Shown in pieces: positions 1 to 8,768 of a stretch of 64,000 nt of DNA; the first letter of the stretch is position 1; the number at the start of each line of letters is the position of its first letter. The translations under genes and the position numbers were made by a program. The stretch comes from Sporocytophaga myxococcoides. Its GTDB lineage: Bacteria > Bacteroidota > Bacteroidia > Cytophagales > Cytophagaceae. The stretch is taken from positions 310,001 through 374,000 of the forward strand of contig NZ_BBLT01000002.1 in assembly GCF_000775915.1 (NCBI RefSeq), given 5' to 3'. A model generated the notes under the pieces. That model saw only the letters and a list, made by a program, of their open reading frames with translations, was not told where the DNA came from and searched no databases.

Positions 1-333
1 TTTGAATAAATGAAATTGTATATATCACATCTGCCTCCTCGCGAAGAGAGATTTGACCATTGTCACATGCAGATATAATCTAACCAAGGTTATTTAAGAA
101 TCTGATATTTACATTCATTACGACATCTTTTAATGGCAATGAAAAAAAAATAATCGACGGTAATAGTGAAAATTCTATCTGAAAATGAGTCCATTTTATT
201 GCTTTTATTCTATGAAAAAATGAGCTAAATTCCTTAATGTAACTTTTGATACAAATTACTTTTCCAGGATTTTGTAATTATGTCCTCATTTCTTCTATAG
301 AGGGAAATCATTAAACAATCAAAAATCAACCTT
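1..333. other. Intergenic region, no gene seen
   Basis: AT-rich sequence upstream of the first gene. I see no ORF with a recognisable product, no RNA gene and no clear terminator. It presumably carries the promoter of the T9SS protein that starts at 334, but no full TTTG/TAnnTTTG pair with proper spacing stands out. Confidence 0.5.
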
Positions 334-3300
334 ATGAAAAAGCAAAATTTATTTTTTGCCGGGATTCTATTGCTCCTGCTTATTTCAGCTCAGGCAGCAA
401 TGTCACAGGACTGGCTGAAAAAATACTCAGAAGAAACCGGAAAAGTTTCCGGAGATCTTAATTTCTATGATGTAAAAAAATGGGCCAATAAATATTTCAA
501 AGATATAGAACAAGAGATGGCCGAAGACAATAAACTCGGGAAATCTTTTATGGGTAGTGAAGAAGGTAAAAAAGGACTATACATAAAATATAAACGTTGG
601 GAATGGTATTGGAGTACAAGACTTGATAAAAATGGCAATCTTGGATATGGTAATGCCAAAGTTTTTAAGAAAAACACAAGGAGGCTTGTGCCTGGTGTGA
701 ATACTTGGAAGAGTATAGGTTTTACCCAGAATTCAGGAGGCTATTGGGGAATGGGAAAAGCTGATTGCATGGGCTTCCACCCTACTAATGGTAATATCTT
801 TTATGTCGGTTCAAACGGTGGTGGCATCTGGAAAACAACAGACGGTGGTAATACTTATACACCTTTAGGTGATTTCCTTCCAGTAAGCCAGGTAGGAAAT
901 ATCATAGTCGATTTTGCTAATCCCAATACAGTCTACATTTCATTGGCCCCTCGTGGTGGCTGGATGAATAAAAGTATGGGTATTTACAAGTCAACTGATG
1001 CCGGACTGACCTGGAATCCAACTGCCATGTCGGATGAATACAATGCTGGACAACCTATTTACGATATGATTTCCAGTGAGACTAATTCCTCTATTCTTCT
1101 GGTAGGAAGACAAGACGGGATTTTCAGGACAGCCAATGGAGGTAGTTCATGGACTAAAGTTACTGACTGGACTTGTAATGATTTGGTTTGGAAACCAGGA
1201 AGTGCAACAAGAGTATATGCCGCGAGAGATGATTATTGGGGATCTTCTGAAGTTTATGTTTCAGATGATGCAGGTGTAACTTGGAGTAAACTTACGAACA
1301 TCAGTCTTCAACATAATTCATTAACGTTGACTGCTACAGCTGCAAATTCAAATATCATAGCTTATTCATCACAACAGCCAACAAAGAGCCTTTATGTTTC
1401 AACCAACAATGGATCTTCTTTTACTTTTAAATCCAATCTCCCGCAAGAACAGCATATCTTTTATTCTAAGACCAATGCTAATATTATGTATAATGGGGGG
1501 GTAAACGTTTCCAAAAGTACTGACGGAGGTGTTACATGGGTACAGCAAACTCATTGGCACAGTCATCCATCTTATGTTGAAATACATGCCGATGTGAGAA
1601 ATATATATCACAGTCCTGTAAATAATGACCTTGTGTATTTCTGTAATGACGGTGGAGTAGCAAGGTATAATGAGCCTAACAACCAATGGACTGAATTATA
1701 TAACGGTTTGCAGATAACGCAGTATTATAGCATTGCCTGTGCTCAGACAGATTCTGTAACAATCATTGCCGGAAGCCAGGATAATGGAGGTAGCAGAAGG
1801 AATGCAAATGGAGTATGGCAGAATACAAATGGAGGAGATGCCATGATGCAGGCCATTGATCCTACAGATGCCAATGTAATGTATTCAACTTATGTAAATG
1901 GAGAGCTTTACAGATCTCTTGATGGCTGGGTAAATAATTATGTAACCATCAGTAGTAATATTCCAGGGGGGAAGCCCAATGGTGCGTGGGTTACGCCGTA
2001 CGTGTTGGATCCTAACAATCATAATTCAATTGTTATAGGATATGATGAAGTATACAGATCAACAAACAGAGGTGACACATGGACTAAAATTAGCACTGGT
2101 CTTACTAATGGAGGAGAAATGCATAGTATTGCTGTTGCTCAGTCCGACTCCAGGATTATCTATTGTACCGGAGATCAAAAACAGACAGATGGCAGTACAA
2201 TCAATAAATTTTTCAAAACCACTAATCAAGGGACTTCATGGACGAGCTATTCTAGTCCTGCTAAAGAAAGAATAACCCAATTGGCTGTTCATCCTACCAA
2301 TCCTCAGGTTATATGGATTACTACCGGGGGATGGGTTGATAATCAGAAAGTGTTTAAATCCACAAATGGTGGTGCAACTTGGGTGAACTATTCTACTGGC
2401 CTGCCTAATGTGCCAACCAATACTATTGTTTATCAGCCTGGAAGCAACGACGCTCTATATGTTGGAAATGACATGGGTGTTTATTACCGCAACAGTACAA
2501 TGAGCAAATGGGAATCTTATAGTGCAGGGCTCCCTAATACAGTTGTAACAGATCTTGAAATACAGAATTCTGCGAAGCTTTTAAGAGCCTCAACTTATGG
2601 AAGAGGTGCCTGGGAAGCACGTCTTATAATAAATGCTTCTCAGATTGAGGACTGCAAAGGAGTAGCAGGTGGTACTGCAGCAATCGATGGATGCGGTGTT
2701 TGTGCTGGCGGTACTACAGGAATTGTGCCAAATACCTCATGTTGTAATCCGGGTACAGCTATTGCTGTCCAAAGATGGAATAACGTTAGCGGCAACTCCG
2801 TTTCTGATATCCCTGTTAATACAACACCAAGTCAGACAATCTATTTAGATGCGCTTGACAAAGATTTCATCGGAGAAGACGATTTCGGAAACAGGATAAC
2901 TGGCCTTTTATGTCCTCCTTCAACAGGTACTTACAAGTTCTGGATTGCTTCCGATGATGCTAGTGAGTTGTGGCTTAGTACTAATAACCTTGCTACAAAC
3001 AAAGTAAGGATAGCATACCTTGACGGTGCAGTAGGATATAAACATTACGATGCAACTTCAGGACAGGCCTCTGCAAGTATCAACCTTGTGAAGGGACAAC
3101 AATACTATTTTGAAGTTCTGCATAAAGAAGGCGGGGGAGATGCTCATTTGACTGTAGCCTGGGCTTTGGGTAATGAACAACGTTCTCCGATAAGAGCAGG
3201 GTATATCTCTCAGGGAGTTACCAATAATGCCCCAACAGTCTCTATCTCGTCACCCGTAAATAATTCTACATATACAACTCCTACTTCTGTAATAATAAAT

Positions 3301-4041
3301 GCTTCGGCAGACGATTCAGACGGATCGGTCACAAAAGTAGAATTCTATAGAGATGCGGTAAAACTTGGTGAAGCTCTTTCTAGTCCATACCAGTATATAT
3401 GGACTAATGCTCCTGCCGGCACTTATGTACTCACCGCAAAAGCTACAGACAACCTTGGATTAGTGAATACTTCTTCTCCGGTAAGCATTACGGTTAATGC
3501 TCCTGCTACAGGAGATATAATAGGTCCGGACTGTATGGCCAAAAGTGAATCAAAAATATTCTCAGTTAATCCGACTCTGATAAGTGGTGCAAACAATTTT
3601 AGCTGGTGGTCAAATGCTTCTGTTCAGGGTATAGTACCTTCAGGTGGCTCTACAGCATACTCTACCAGCATCTCTTCCGGAGCTGGCTTTGGTGGAGGAC
3701 AAATCTGTGTGGGTATTAATTATAATGGTGCTCCGTATTACCAGTCATTTTGCAAGAATGTAAGTCTTTGTCCAGCACTTCGCGCAGGTGAAACAGGGAA
3801 GAGATCCTTTATATCCATATTTCCGAATCCTTCGATTGATGCATTTATCCTGAAGTCAGAGAAGGCTGTGAGGACTTTGATTGTAACAAATAATGAAGGT
3901 GAACAAATTTATACTCTCACAGGAGTAGAAGATGGGAAAGTTCTTGAACTGGGTAGAAATTTTTCTGCAGGAAATTATGTCACTTATATCAAGTATGAAG
4001 ACGGAAGTGAGGAAACGTTAAAATTGATTAAAGTAAAATAG
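334..4041 (+). CDS. Secreted BNR/VPS10-type beta-propeller protein with PA14 and Ig-like domains, T9SS sorting signal
   Basis: A 1235-residue extracellular protein. Residues 1-25 are a signal peptide ending near AMSQD. Residues about 130-770 hold repeated STDGG/TNGG-x-TW motifs (KTTDGGNTYT, KSTDAGLTW, RSTNRGDTW, KSTNGGATW), typical of BNR/sortilin-like or GH74-like beta-propellers. A Cys-rich linker (about 775-815, DGCGVCAGG) is followed by a PA14-like domain (about 830-960, FWIASDDASELWLST), an Ig-like domain (about 965-1060, VEFYRDAVKLGE) and a further beta domain. The last 75 residues (IFPNPSIDAF to the C-terminal KVK) are a T9SS type A sorting domain. The multi-domain build suggests a polysaccharide-active enzyme such as a xyloglucanase, or a surface adhesin. 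I could not confirm catalytic aspartates, so no enzyme name is given. Confidence 0.85.
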   Translation: MKKQNLFFAGILLLLLISAQAAMSQDWLKKYSEETGKVSGDLNFYDVKKWANKYFKDIEQEMAEDNKLGKSFMGSEEGKKGLYIKYKRWEWYWSTRLDKNGNLGYGNAKVFKKNTRRLVPGVNTWKSIGFTQNSGGYWGMGKADCMGFHPTNGNIFYVGSNGGGIWKTTDGGNTYTPLGDFLPVSQVGNIIVDFANPNTVYISLAPRGGWMNKSMGIYKSTDAGLTWNPTAMSDEYNAGQPIYDMISSETNSSILLVGRQDGIFRTANGGSSWTKVTDWTCNDLVWKPGSATRVYAARDDYWGSSEVYVSDDAGVTWSKLTNISLQHNSLTLTATAANSNIIAYSSQQPTKSLYVSTNNGSSFTFKSNLPQEQHIFYSKTNANIMYNGGVNVSKSTDGGVTWVQQTHWHSHPSYVEIHADVRNIYHSPVNNDLVYFCNDGGVARYNEPNNQWTELYNGLQITQYYSIACAQTDSVTIIAGSQDNGGSRRNANGVWQNTNGGDAMMQAIDPTDANVMYSTYVNGELYRSLDGWVNNYVTISSNIPGGKPNGAWVTPYVLDPNNHNSIVIGYDEVYRSTNRGDTWTKISTGLTNGGEMHSIAVAQSDSRIIYCTGDQKQTDGSTINKFFKTTNQGTSWTSYSSPAKERITQLAVHPTNPQVIWITTGGWVDNQKVFKSTNGGATWVNYSTGLPNVPTNTIVYQPGSNDALYVGNDMGVYYRNSTMSKWESYSAGLPNTVVTDLEIQNSAKLLRASTYGRGAWEARLIINASQIEDCKGVAGGTAAIDGCGVCAGGTTGIVPNTSCCNPGTAIAVQRWNNVSGNSVSDIPVNTTPSQTIYLDALDKDFIGEDDFGNRITGLLCPPSTGTYKFWIASDDASELWLSTNNLATNKVRIAYLDGAVGYKHYDATSGQASASINLVKGQQYYFEVLHKEGGGDAHLTVAWALGNEQRSPIRAGYISQGVTNNAPTVSISSPVNNSTYTTPTSVIINASADDSDGSVTKVEFYRDAVKLGEALSSPYQYIWTNAPAGTYVLTAKATDNLGLVNTSSPVSITVNAPATGDIIGPDCMAKSESKIFSVNPTLISGANNFSWWSNASVQGIVPSGGSTAYSTSISSGAGFGGGQICVGINYNGAPYYQSFCKNVSLCPALRAGETGKRSFISIFPNPSIDAFILKSEKAVRTLIVTNNEGEQIYTLTGVEDGKVLELGRNFSAGNYVTYIKYEDGSEETLKLIKVK

Positions 4042-4063
4042 TATAAAATCATTTTTCTTTTGG

Positions 4064-4097
4064 AACCTTGAAAGCTTATGCTTTCAAGGTTTTGTTT
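4064..4097 (+). terminator. Rho-independent terminator of the T9SS protein gene
   Basis: A perfect 12-bp stem (AACCTTGAAAGC with GCTTTCAAGGTT) and a 4-base loop is followed by TTGTTTT, 22 bases after the stop codon at 4041. Confidence 0.85.
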
Positions 4098-4220
4098 TGA
4101 TGTATCAATAGTATAAGGAAGATGCAATATGATTGGGAGTGTTTTTTGCTTTAGAGCATGGAAGAAATAATAGGTTGGAGGTTAGAAAAGGTATGGCATG
4201 GTTTTCTATCAATAAAGAAC

Positions 4221-4252
4221 TAAAAAGCCCCGAAAAAATTTTCCGAGGCTAT
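4221..4252 (-). terminator. Terminator at the end of the arginine operon
   Basis: On the minus strand, AGCCTCGGAAAA pairs with TTTTTTCGGGGCT (one mismatch/wobble) and is followed by TTTTTAG. It lies just beyond the argH stop and closes the arg operon. Confidence 0.8.
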
Positions 4253-4276
4253 CTTATTTTTTAAATTAAAATAAAA

Positions 4277-5608
4277 TTACTTCACAAGCTTCTCGTAAGC
4301 CTGCTCTACAAGCTCAAAATGGAACTGGTCAAATATGTTGTCAAATGAAGCTGTAATCTCTTCATTCATCAAATTTCCGATACTTCCTTCGTGCGTATGG
4401 TTAATGGTCTCAGGAGCCTTAAATTTATTTTCTTCAATAAGAGCTCCTACCTGCTTATATGCATCTCTGAATGGAGTTCCGTCAAGCACCATCTGATTCA
4501 CTACTTCAACGCTGAAAAGATATTTGTATTTATCATCTTTCAATAAGTTGCTCTTTACTTTTATCTGTCCAAGCATATAAGCAGCAATCTGAAGACAATT
4601 ATTCAGGTCTTCAAATGCAGGAAGGAAATTTTCTTTAATGATCTGAAGATCCCTGTGATATCCAGATGGCAGATTGGCAGTAACCAGACTAATCTCATTT
4701 GGTAAAGACTGAATCCTGTTACATCTTGCTCTGATCAACTCGAATACGTCCGGGTTTTTCTTGTGAGGCATGATGCTTGAACCTGTAGTCAATTCGTCAG
4801 GGAATGTAATGAAACCGAAGTTCTGATTCATATACAAACAAACATCCATCGCAAGTCTGCCAAGAGTTGACGCTATGGAGGACATAGCAGCTGCAACGTT
4901 CTTTTCTGTTTTGCCTCTTCCCATCTGAGCATAAACAACATTGTAATTTAAGCTTTCAAAGCCTAAAAGATCTGTTGTCATTTGTCTGTTAAGAGGAAAG
5001 GAAGAACCATAACCTGCAGCAGAACCTAAAGGATTTTTATTCGCAATTTTATAAGCTGCCAGCATCATATTCAGATCGTCTGCGAGGCTTTCTGCATAAG
5101 CACCGAACCATAATCCGAAAGAAGATGGCATTGCAATTTGCAAGTGAGTATACCCTGGAAGCAGATCGTTTTTGTGTTTTTCGCTCAAAGAAATGAGCAG
5201 CTCAAACAAAGTCTTTACATTTTCTACAGTAACCCTTATCTGATCTCTTATATAAAGCTTAAGATCTAGAAGTACCTGATCATTACGGGATCTTCCGCTG
5301 TGTATCTTCTTACCTACATCGCCTAGTCTTCTAGTAAGAATTAGTTCTACCTGAGAATGTACATCTTCTACGCCATCTTCAATAGTGAACTGGCCTTTCT
5401 GTATCTCTTTGTAGATATTTTTTAATTCTTTATGAAGAATATTTAATTCACTTGTCTCTAGCAGTCCGATGCTTTCAAGCATCTGTGTATGTGCAAGAGA
5501 TCCGAGTACGTCAAATTCAGCCAGAAGCATATCCATCTCGCGATCTTTGCCAACAGTGAACTTTTCAATGCTTTTATTTACTTCTGTACTTTTTTGCCAC
5601 AACTTCAT
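4277..5608 (-). CDS. argH: Argininosuccinate lyase
   Basis: Cytoplasmic enzyme splitting argininosuccinate into arginine and fumarate, the last step of arginine synthesis. The 443-residue protein carries the fumarase/aspartase superfamily signature GSSIMPHKKNPD near residue 275, SGRSRNDQV near 105 and the TSFDNIFDQ-like C-terminus. The reading frame opens at 5656, but the ATG at 5608 (MKLWQKSTEV) matches the usual ArgH N-terminus and removes an overlap with the upstream argE'; I prefer it. It is the last gene of the minus-strand arg operon and is followed by a terminator. Length and motifs are normal. Confidence 0.95.
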   Translation of the reverse strand: MKLWQKSTEVNKSIEKFTVGKDREMDMLLAEFDVLGSLAHTQMLESIGLLETSELNILHKELKNIYKEIQKGQFTIEDGVEDVHSQVELILTRRLGDVGKKIHSGRSRNDQVLLDLKLYIRDQIRVTVENVKTLFELLISLSEKHKNDLLPGYTHLQIAMPSSFGLWFGAYAESLADDLNMMLAAYKIANKNPLGSAAGYGSSFPLNRQMTTDLLGFESLNYNVVYAQMGRGKTEKNVAAAMSSIASTLGRLAMDVCLYMNQNFGFITFPDELTTGSSIMPHKKNPDVFELIRARCNRIQSLPNEISLVTANLPSGYHRDLQIIKENFLPAFEDLNNCLQIAAYMLGQIKVKSNLLKDDKYKYLFSVEVVNQMVLDGTPFRDAYKQVGALIEENKFKAPETINHTHEGSIGNLMNEEITASFDNIFDQFHFELVEQAYEKLVK

Positions 5609-5639
5609 GGAAACGTATTTTAATATAGGATAATTAAAA

Positions 5640-6707
5640 TCAAATAACCAGTTCACTTAGAACTGCAATGTATCTGTCGATACCTTCTTCAATTTCAGCA
5701 AGCCATATAAACTCGTTTGCTGTATGAGATCTTCCTGAGTTTCCAGGGCCCATTTTAACAGAAGGAACAGGAACCAAAGCCTGATCTGAGGTAGTAGGAG
5801 AGCCGTATGGCTTCGCGCCATATTTTATAGCAGCATGCACCAAAGGGTGTTCTGGGTCTATGAAAGACGGTCTCAATCTTACCGATCTTGGCTTCACTTC
5901 AGATTCAATATTTTCTTCTATAATGCGAAGAACATCTTCATTTCTATATTCTTCTGTAATACGCACATCAATGGTGAAGGTACAGTTCTCTGGAACTACG
6001 TTATGCTGATACCCTGCATTGATAATAGTTACAGACATCTTCATTGGTCCGAGGTGTGGAGACACCTTTTCGAACTTATAGTTTCTGATCCACTCGATGT
6101 CTTTCAATGCTTTGTAAATGGCATTATCACCTTCTTCACGGGCAGCATGACCTGCTTTCCCTTTGGCTACGCAGTCAAGAACCATAAGACCTTTTTCAGC
6201 AACAGCAATGTCCATCAAAGTTGGCTCTCCAACTATTGCAAAGTCAATAGGGCCAAGGTCAGGATAAACTAGTTCAAGGCCGTCAAAGCCAGAAATCTCT
6301 TCTTCTGCAGTAGCTGCTACAACGAAATTGTATTTTAGATTTTCCTTTTCGTAAAAATGGATGAATGTTGCCATAAGCGAAACAAGGCATCCTCCTGCAT
6401 CATTGCTGCCTAAACCAAATAGTTTCCCATCTTTTACAATAGGATCAAAAGGGTCGTTTGTATAGCCAGGATTTGGTTTAACTGTATCGTGGTGAGAGTT
6501 GAGAAGAATCGTCGGTTTGTTCGGATCATAGTTTTTGTTAAATGCCCAAACATTGTTCTTCTTTCTGTGAGTCGGGACTCCTCTGTCTTCAAAAAAACGG
6601 TTTAACAATTCCGCAGTTTTGTCTTCCTGCTTGCTGAAGGACTCTATTCTTATCAGTCCCTTTAGTAGCTCCAGAGCGTCTTTTTTTAATTTATCCCTAT
6701 CAAACAT
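5640..6707 (-). CDS. argE': M20-family deacylase, likely N-acyl-L-citrulline/ornithine deacylase
   Basis: A 355-residue metallopeptidase of the M20/ArgE-DapE family. SHHDTVKP (residues 71-78) supplies the metal-binding His-x-Asp, TAEEEISG (about 133-140) the catalytic Glu-Glu pair, and the dimerisation domain sits in between. In Bacteroidota and Xanthomonas this family removes the acyl group after carbamoylation, from N-succinyl- or N-acetylcitrulline. Given the argF' gene in the same operon, succinylcitrulline is the most likely substrate (inference). It lies 31 bp upstream of the chosen argH start and 260 bp downstream of argB, an unusually wide gap holding two hairpins. Confidence 0.87.
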   Translation of the reverse strand: MFDRDKLKKDALELLKGLIRIESFSKQEDKTAELLNRFFEDRGVPTHRKKNNVWAFNKNYDPNKPTILLNSHHDTVKPNPGYTNDPFDPIVKDGKLFGLGSNDAGGCLVSLMATFIHFYEKENLKYNFVVAATAEEEISGFDGLELVYPDLGPIDFAIVGEPTLMDIAVAEKGLMVLDCVAKGKAGHAAREEGDNAIYKALKDIEWIRNYKFEKVSPHLGPMKMSVTIINAGYQHNVVPENCTFTIDVRITEEYRNEDVLRIIEENIESEVKPRSVRLRPSFIDPEHPLVHAAIKYGAKPYGSPTTSDQALVPVPSVKMGPGNSGRSHTANEFIWLAEIEEGIDRYIAVLSELVI

Positions 6708-6967
6708 AAAAATTTGTAGTTTAAAATGTAAAGGAATTAAGCCTTTACTTTATTTATTAAATGATTTATCTCTATTCCGTGGTCTATCCCCCGACAGACC
6801 ACACTAATGCTAATACTTTACTATTTGTTAACTGAACTTATCGTCATTCATTATTTCTATCCTTTGAATTATGTCCTGTCAGGGGACAGACACGGAGAGG
6901 ATGACAAAGGAACGTTAATTGCTCCTCCAACTTTCAACTTTTAACTTTCAGCTTTAAGCCTTCTGCT
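6708..6967. other. Wide argB-argE' spacer with two hairpins and a degenerate repeat
   Basis: Within the operon this 260-bp gap holds an inverted repeat GTGGTCT/AGACCAC (6779-6785 and 6796-6802) and a second, TGTCC/GGACA (6872-6876 and 6884-6888). Then comes an ACTTTCAACTTTTAACTTT-type low-complexity repeat (about 6928-6977) of the kind found at other junctions here. There is no coding potential. It could be a processing site or an intergenic repeat element. Confidence 0.55.
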
Positions 6968-7759
6968 TTACGCTTTCAAAACCGTTCCCGCCTGTTCCGA
7001 CTGGTTCACTATAGATACAATGTCATCAGCATGGCATATGATCACCGATTTAACACCAGCTTTAATTGCGTCAAAGGAATTATCCATTTTAGGAATCATA
7101 CCTTTTGCAATAACACCATCCTGCTTTAATTGACCATATTTCTCAGTATCAATAGACGAAATGACAGAGTTTTTATCATTGATATCCTGAAGGACACCTT
7201 TTAATTCAAAACAATAAACAAGACTTACATCAAAAGACTTGGAAAGCGCAACAGCAAGTGTAGAAGCAACTGTGTCAGCATTGGTGTTCAGCATATTCCC
7301 TTTACCATCATGAGTAAGAGGAGCAATTACCGGAGTCAGGCCAGAAGAAATCAAAGTTGCCAATGGTGCAGCCTCAATTTTTTCAACGTCTCCGACAAAG
7401 CCATAGTCAATACCGTTTTTAACAGGACGCTTACTTGCAAGCATGATGTTTGCATCAGCACCTGTAAGTCCAATAGCATTGGTATTCATTGACTGAAGCT
7501 GGCTGACAACCTTTTTGTTGATCAGACCTCCATAGACCATAGTGACTATTTTCAAAGTTTCAGTGTCTGTAATTCTTCTGCCATCTACCATTTGAGCTTC
7601 AATACCAAGACCCTTACTTATCTCCGTCGCTACTTTTCCTCCTCCATGAACAAGAATTTTATTTGTCTTCAAGGAAGAAAGATCTTTAAGGAATTTCTGA
7701 AGTGTCTTGTCGTCGTCAATGACATTGCCACCTACTTTTATGATGTATAGTTTCTCCAT
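6968..7759 (-). CDS. argB: N-acetyl/N-succinylglutamate kinase
   Basis: Amino acid kinase of 263 residues that phosphorylates N-acylglutamate, the second step of arginine synthesis. Visible motifs: IIKVGGNVIDDD at residues 5-16 (nucleotide-binding Lys-Gly-Gly), LVHGGGKVATEISK near 37-50, and NMLNTNADTVASTLA near 155-170. Length is typical. It lies 52 bp after argF'. In Bacteroides-type pathways this enzyme is thought to use N-succinylglutamate; the sequence alone does not fix the acyl group. Confidence 0.93.
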   Translation of the reverse strand: MEKLYIIKVGGNVIDDDKTLQKFLKDLSSLKTNKILVHGGGKVATEISKGLGIEAQMVDGRRITDTETLKIVTMVYGGLINKKVVSQLQSMNTNAIGLTGADANIMLASKRPVKNGIDYGFVGDVEKIEAAPLATLISSGLTPVIAPLTHDGKGNMLNTNADTVASTLAVALSKSFDVSLVYCFELKGVLQDINDKNSVISSIDTEKYGQLKQDGVIAKGMIPKMDNSFDAIKAGVKSVIICHADDIVSIVNQSEQAGTVLKA

Positions 7760-7811
7760 TATTAAGTTTTAAGTAATAAGTAGGAAATTTTAAGAACCTA
7801 TCTTGTTACTT

Positions 7812-8768
7812 TTAGAAATTGTCCTCTAATATTTTCTTTAATACAGCTTGTGCAGACCAAACTCTGTTTCCAGCTTGCTGAATAACTACGGAGTCAGGGC
7901 TGTCTATTACTGCATCAGAAACAATAACGTTTCTTCTCACCGGCAGACAGTGCATGAACTTAGCCTGATTGGTAAGTTTCATTTTCTCAGGACTAATCAT
8001 CCAGCTTTTATCTTTGGAGATAATGTTGCCGTAGTATTTATAGGATGACCAGTTTTTAGCATACACAAAATCTGCTCCTTCAAGGGCTTCGTTCTGATTG
8101 TATGTAATCTTAGCTCCTTGTGTAAATTTTGGATCAAGCTCATACCCCTCGGGATGTGTGATTACCAGGTCTACATTTGCATCCGGGTGATTCATCCACT
8201 CTGCGAATGAATTGGGTACAGCCTGTGGAAGTGCCTTAGGGTGTGCCGCCCAGGTAAGCACTACTTTAGGCCTTGCTGTTTTCTTTAATTCATTGATCGT
8301 GATTAAATCGGCAAGAGACTGTAGTGGGTGACGTGTTGCAGATTCAAGACTTACTACGGGTACTCCCGAATAGGTTATAAATTTCTGTATAACTTCTTCT
8401 TTATAATCTGTATCCTTGTCGTTAAGACTTGGGAATGATCTGATACCAATAATGTCGCAATACTGACCAATTACGGCAGCAGCTTCTTTAATATGTTCGC
8501 TTGTGTCTCCGTCCATTACTACATTATCCCTGATCTCAAGATTCCAGCTATCCTGCCCAACGTTCATGTCCATTACCCTTAAAGTAAGGTTATGAGCAGC
8601 CTTCTGGGTGCTCAAACGCGTTCTCAGGCTTGGATTGAAGAATATCAGACCAAGAGTTTTGTTGCGCCCGATATTAGCATATTTTAATGGATCTTGCTTA
8701 AGCTCAAGTGCAAGGTTTACAAGAGCTGTTACATCATCTACATCATGAACAGAGGTAAAATTTCTCAT
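7812..8768 (-). CDS. argF': N-succinyl-L-ornithine transcarbamylase-like enzyme
   Basis: A 318-residue transcarbamylase acting on an acylated ornithine rather than ornithine. FFNPSLRTRLST (residues 43-54) is the carbamoyl phosphate site, followed by ATRHPLQSLADL (His-Pro-x-Gln) and FMHCLPVRRN near the C-terminus. It aligns closely with the Bacteroides fragilis succinylornithine enzyme as I recall it. The specificity residue, Pro90 in that enzyme and Glu92 in acetylornithine enzymes, is Ser90 here (MDGDTSEH). Published swaps reported that Ser at this site favours the succinyl substrate. The start codon directly abuts the argD stop, implying translational coupling. Confidence 0.9.
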   Translation of the reverse strand: MRNFTSVHDVDDVTALVNLALELKQDPLKYANIGRNKTLGLIFFNPSLRTRLSTQKAAHNLTLRVMDMNVGQDSWNLEIRDNVVMDGDTSEHIKEAAAVIGQYCDIIGIRSFPSLNDKDTDYKEEVIQKFITYSGVPVVSLESATRHPLQSLADLITINELKKTARPKVVLTWAAHPKALPQAVPNSFAEWMNHPDANVDLVITHPEGYELDPKFTQGAKITYNQNEALEGADFVYAKNWSSYKYYGNIISKDKSWMISPEKMKLTNQAKFMHCLPVRRNVIVSDAVIDSPDSVVIQQAGNRVWSAQAVLKKILEDNF

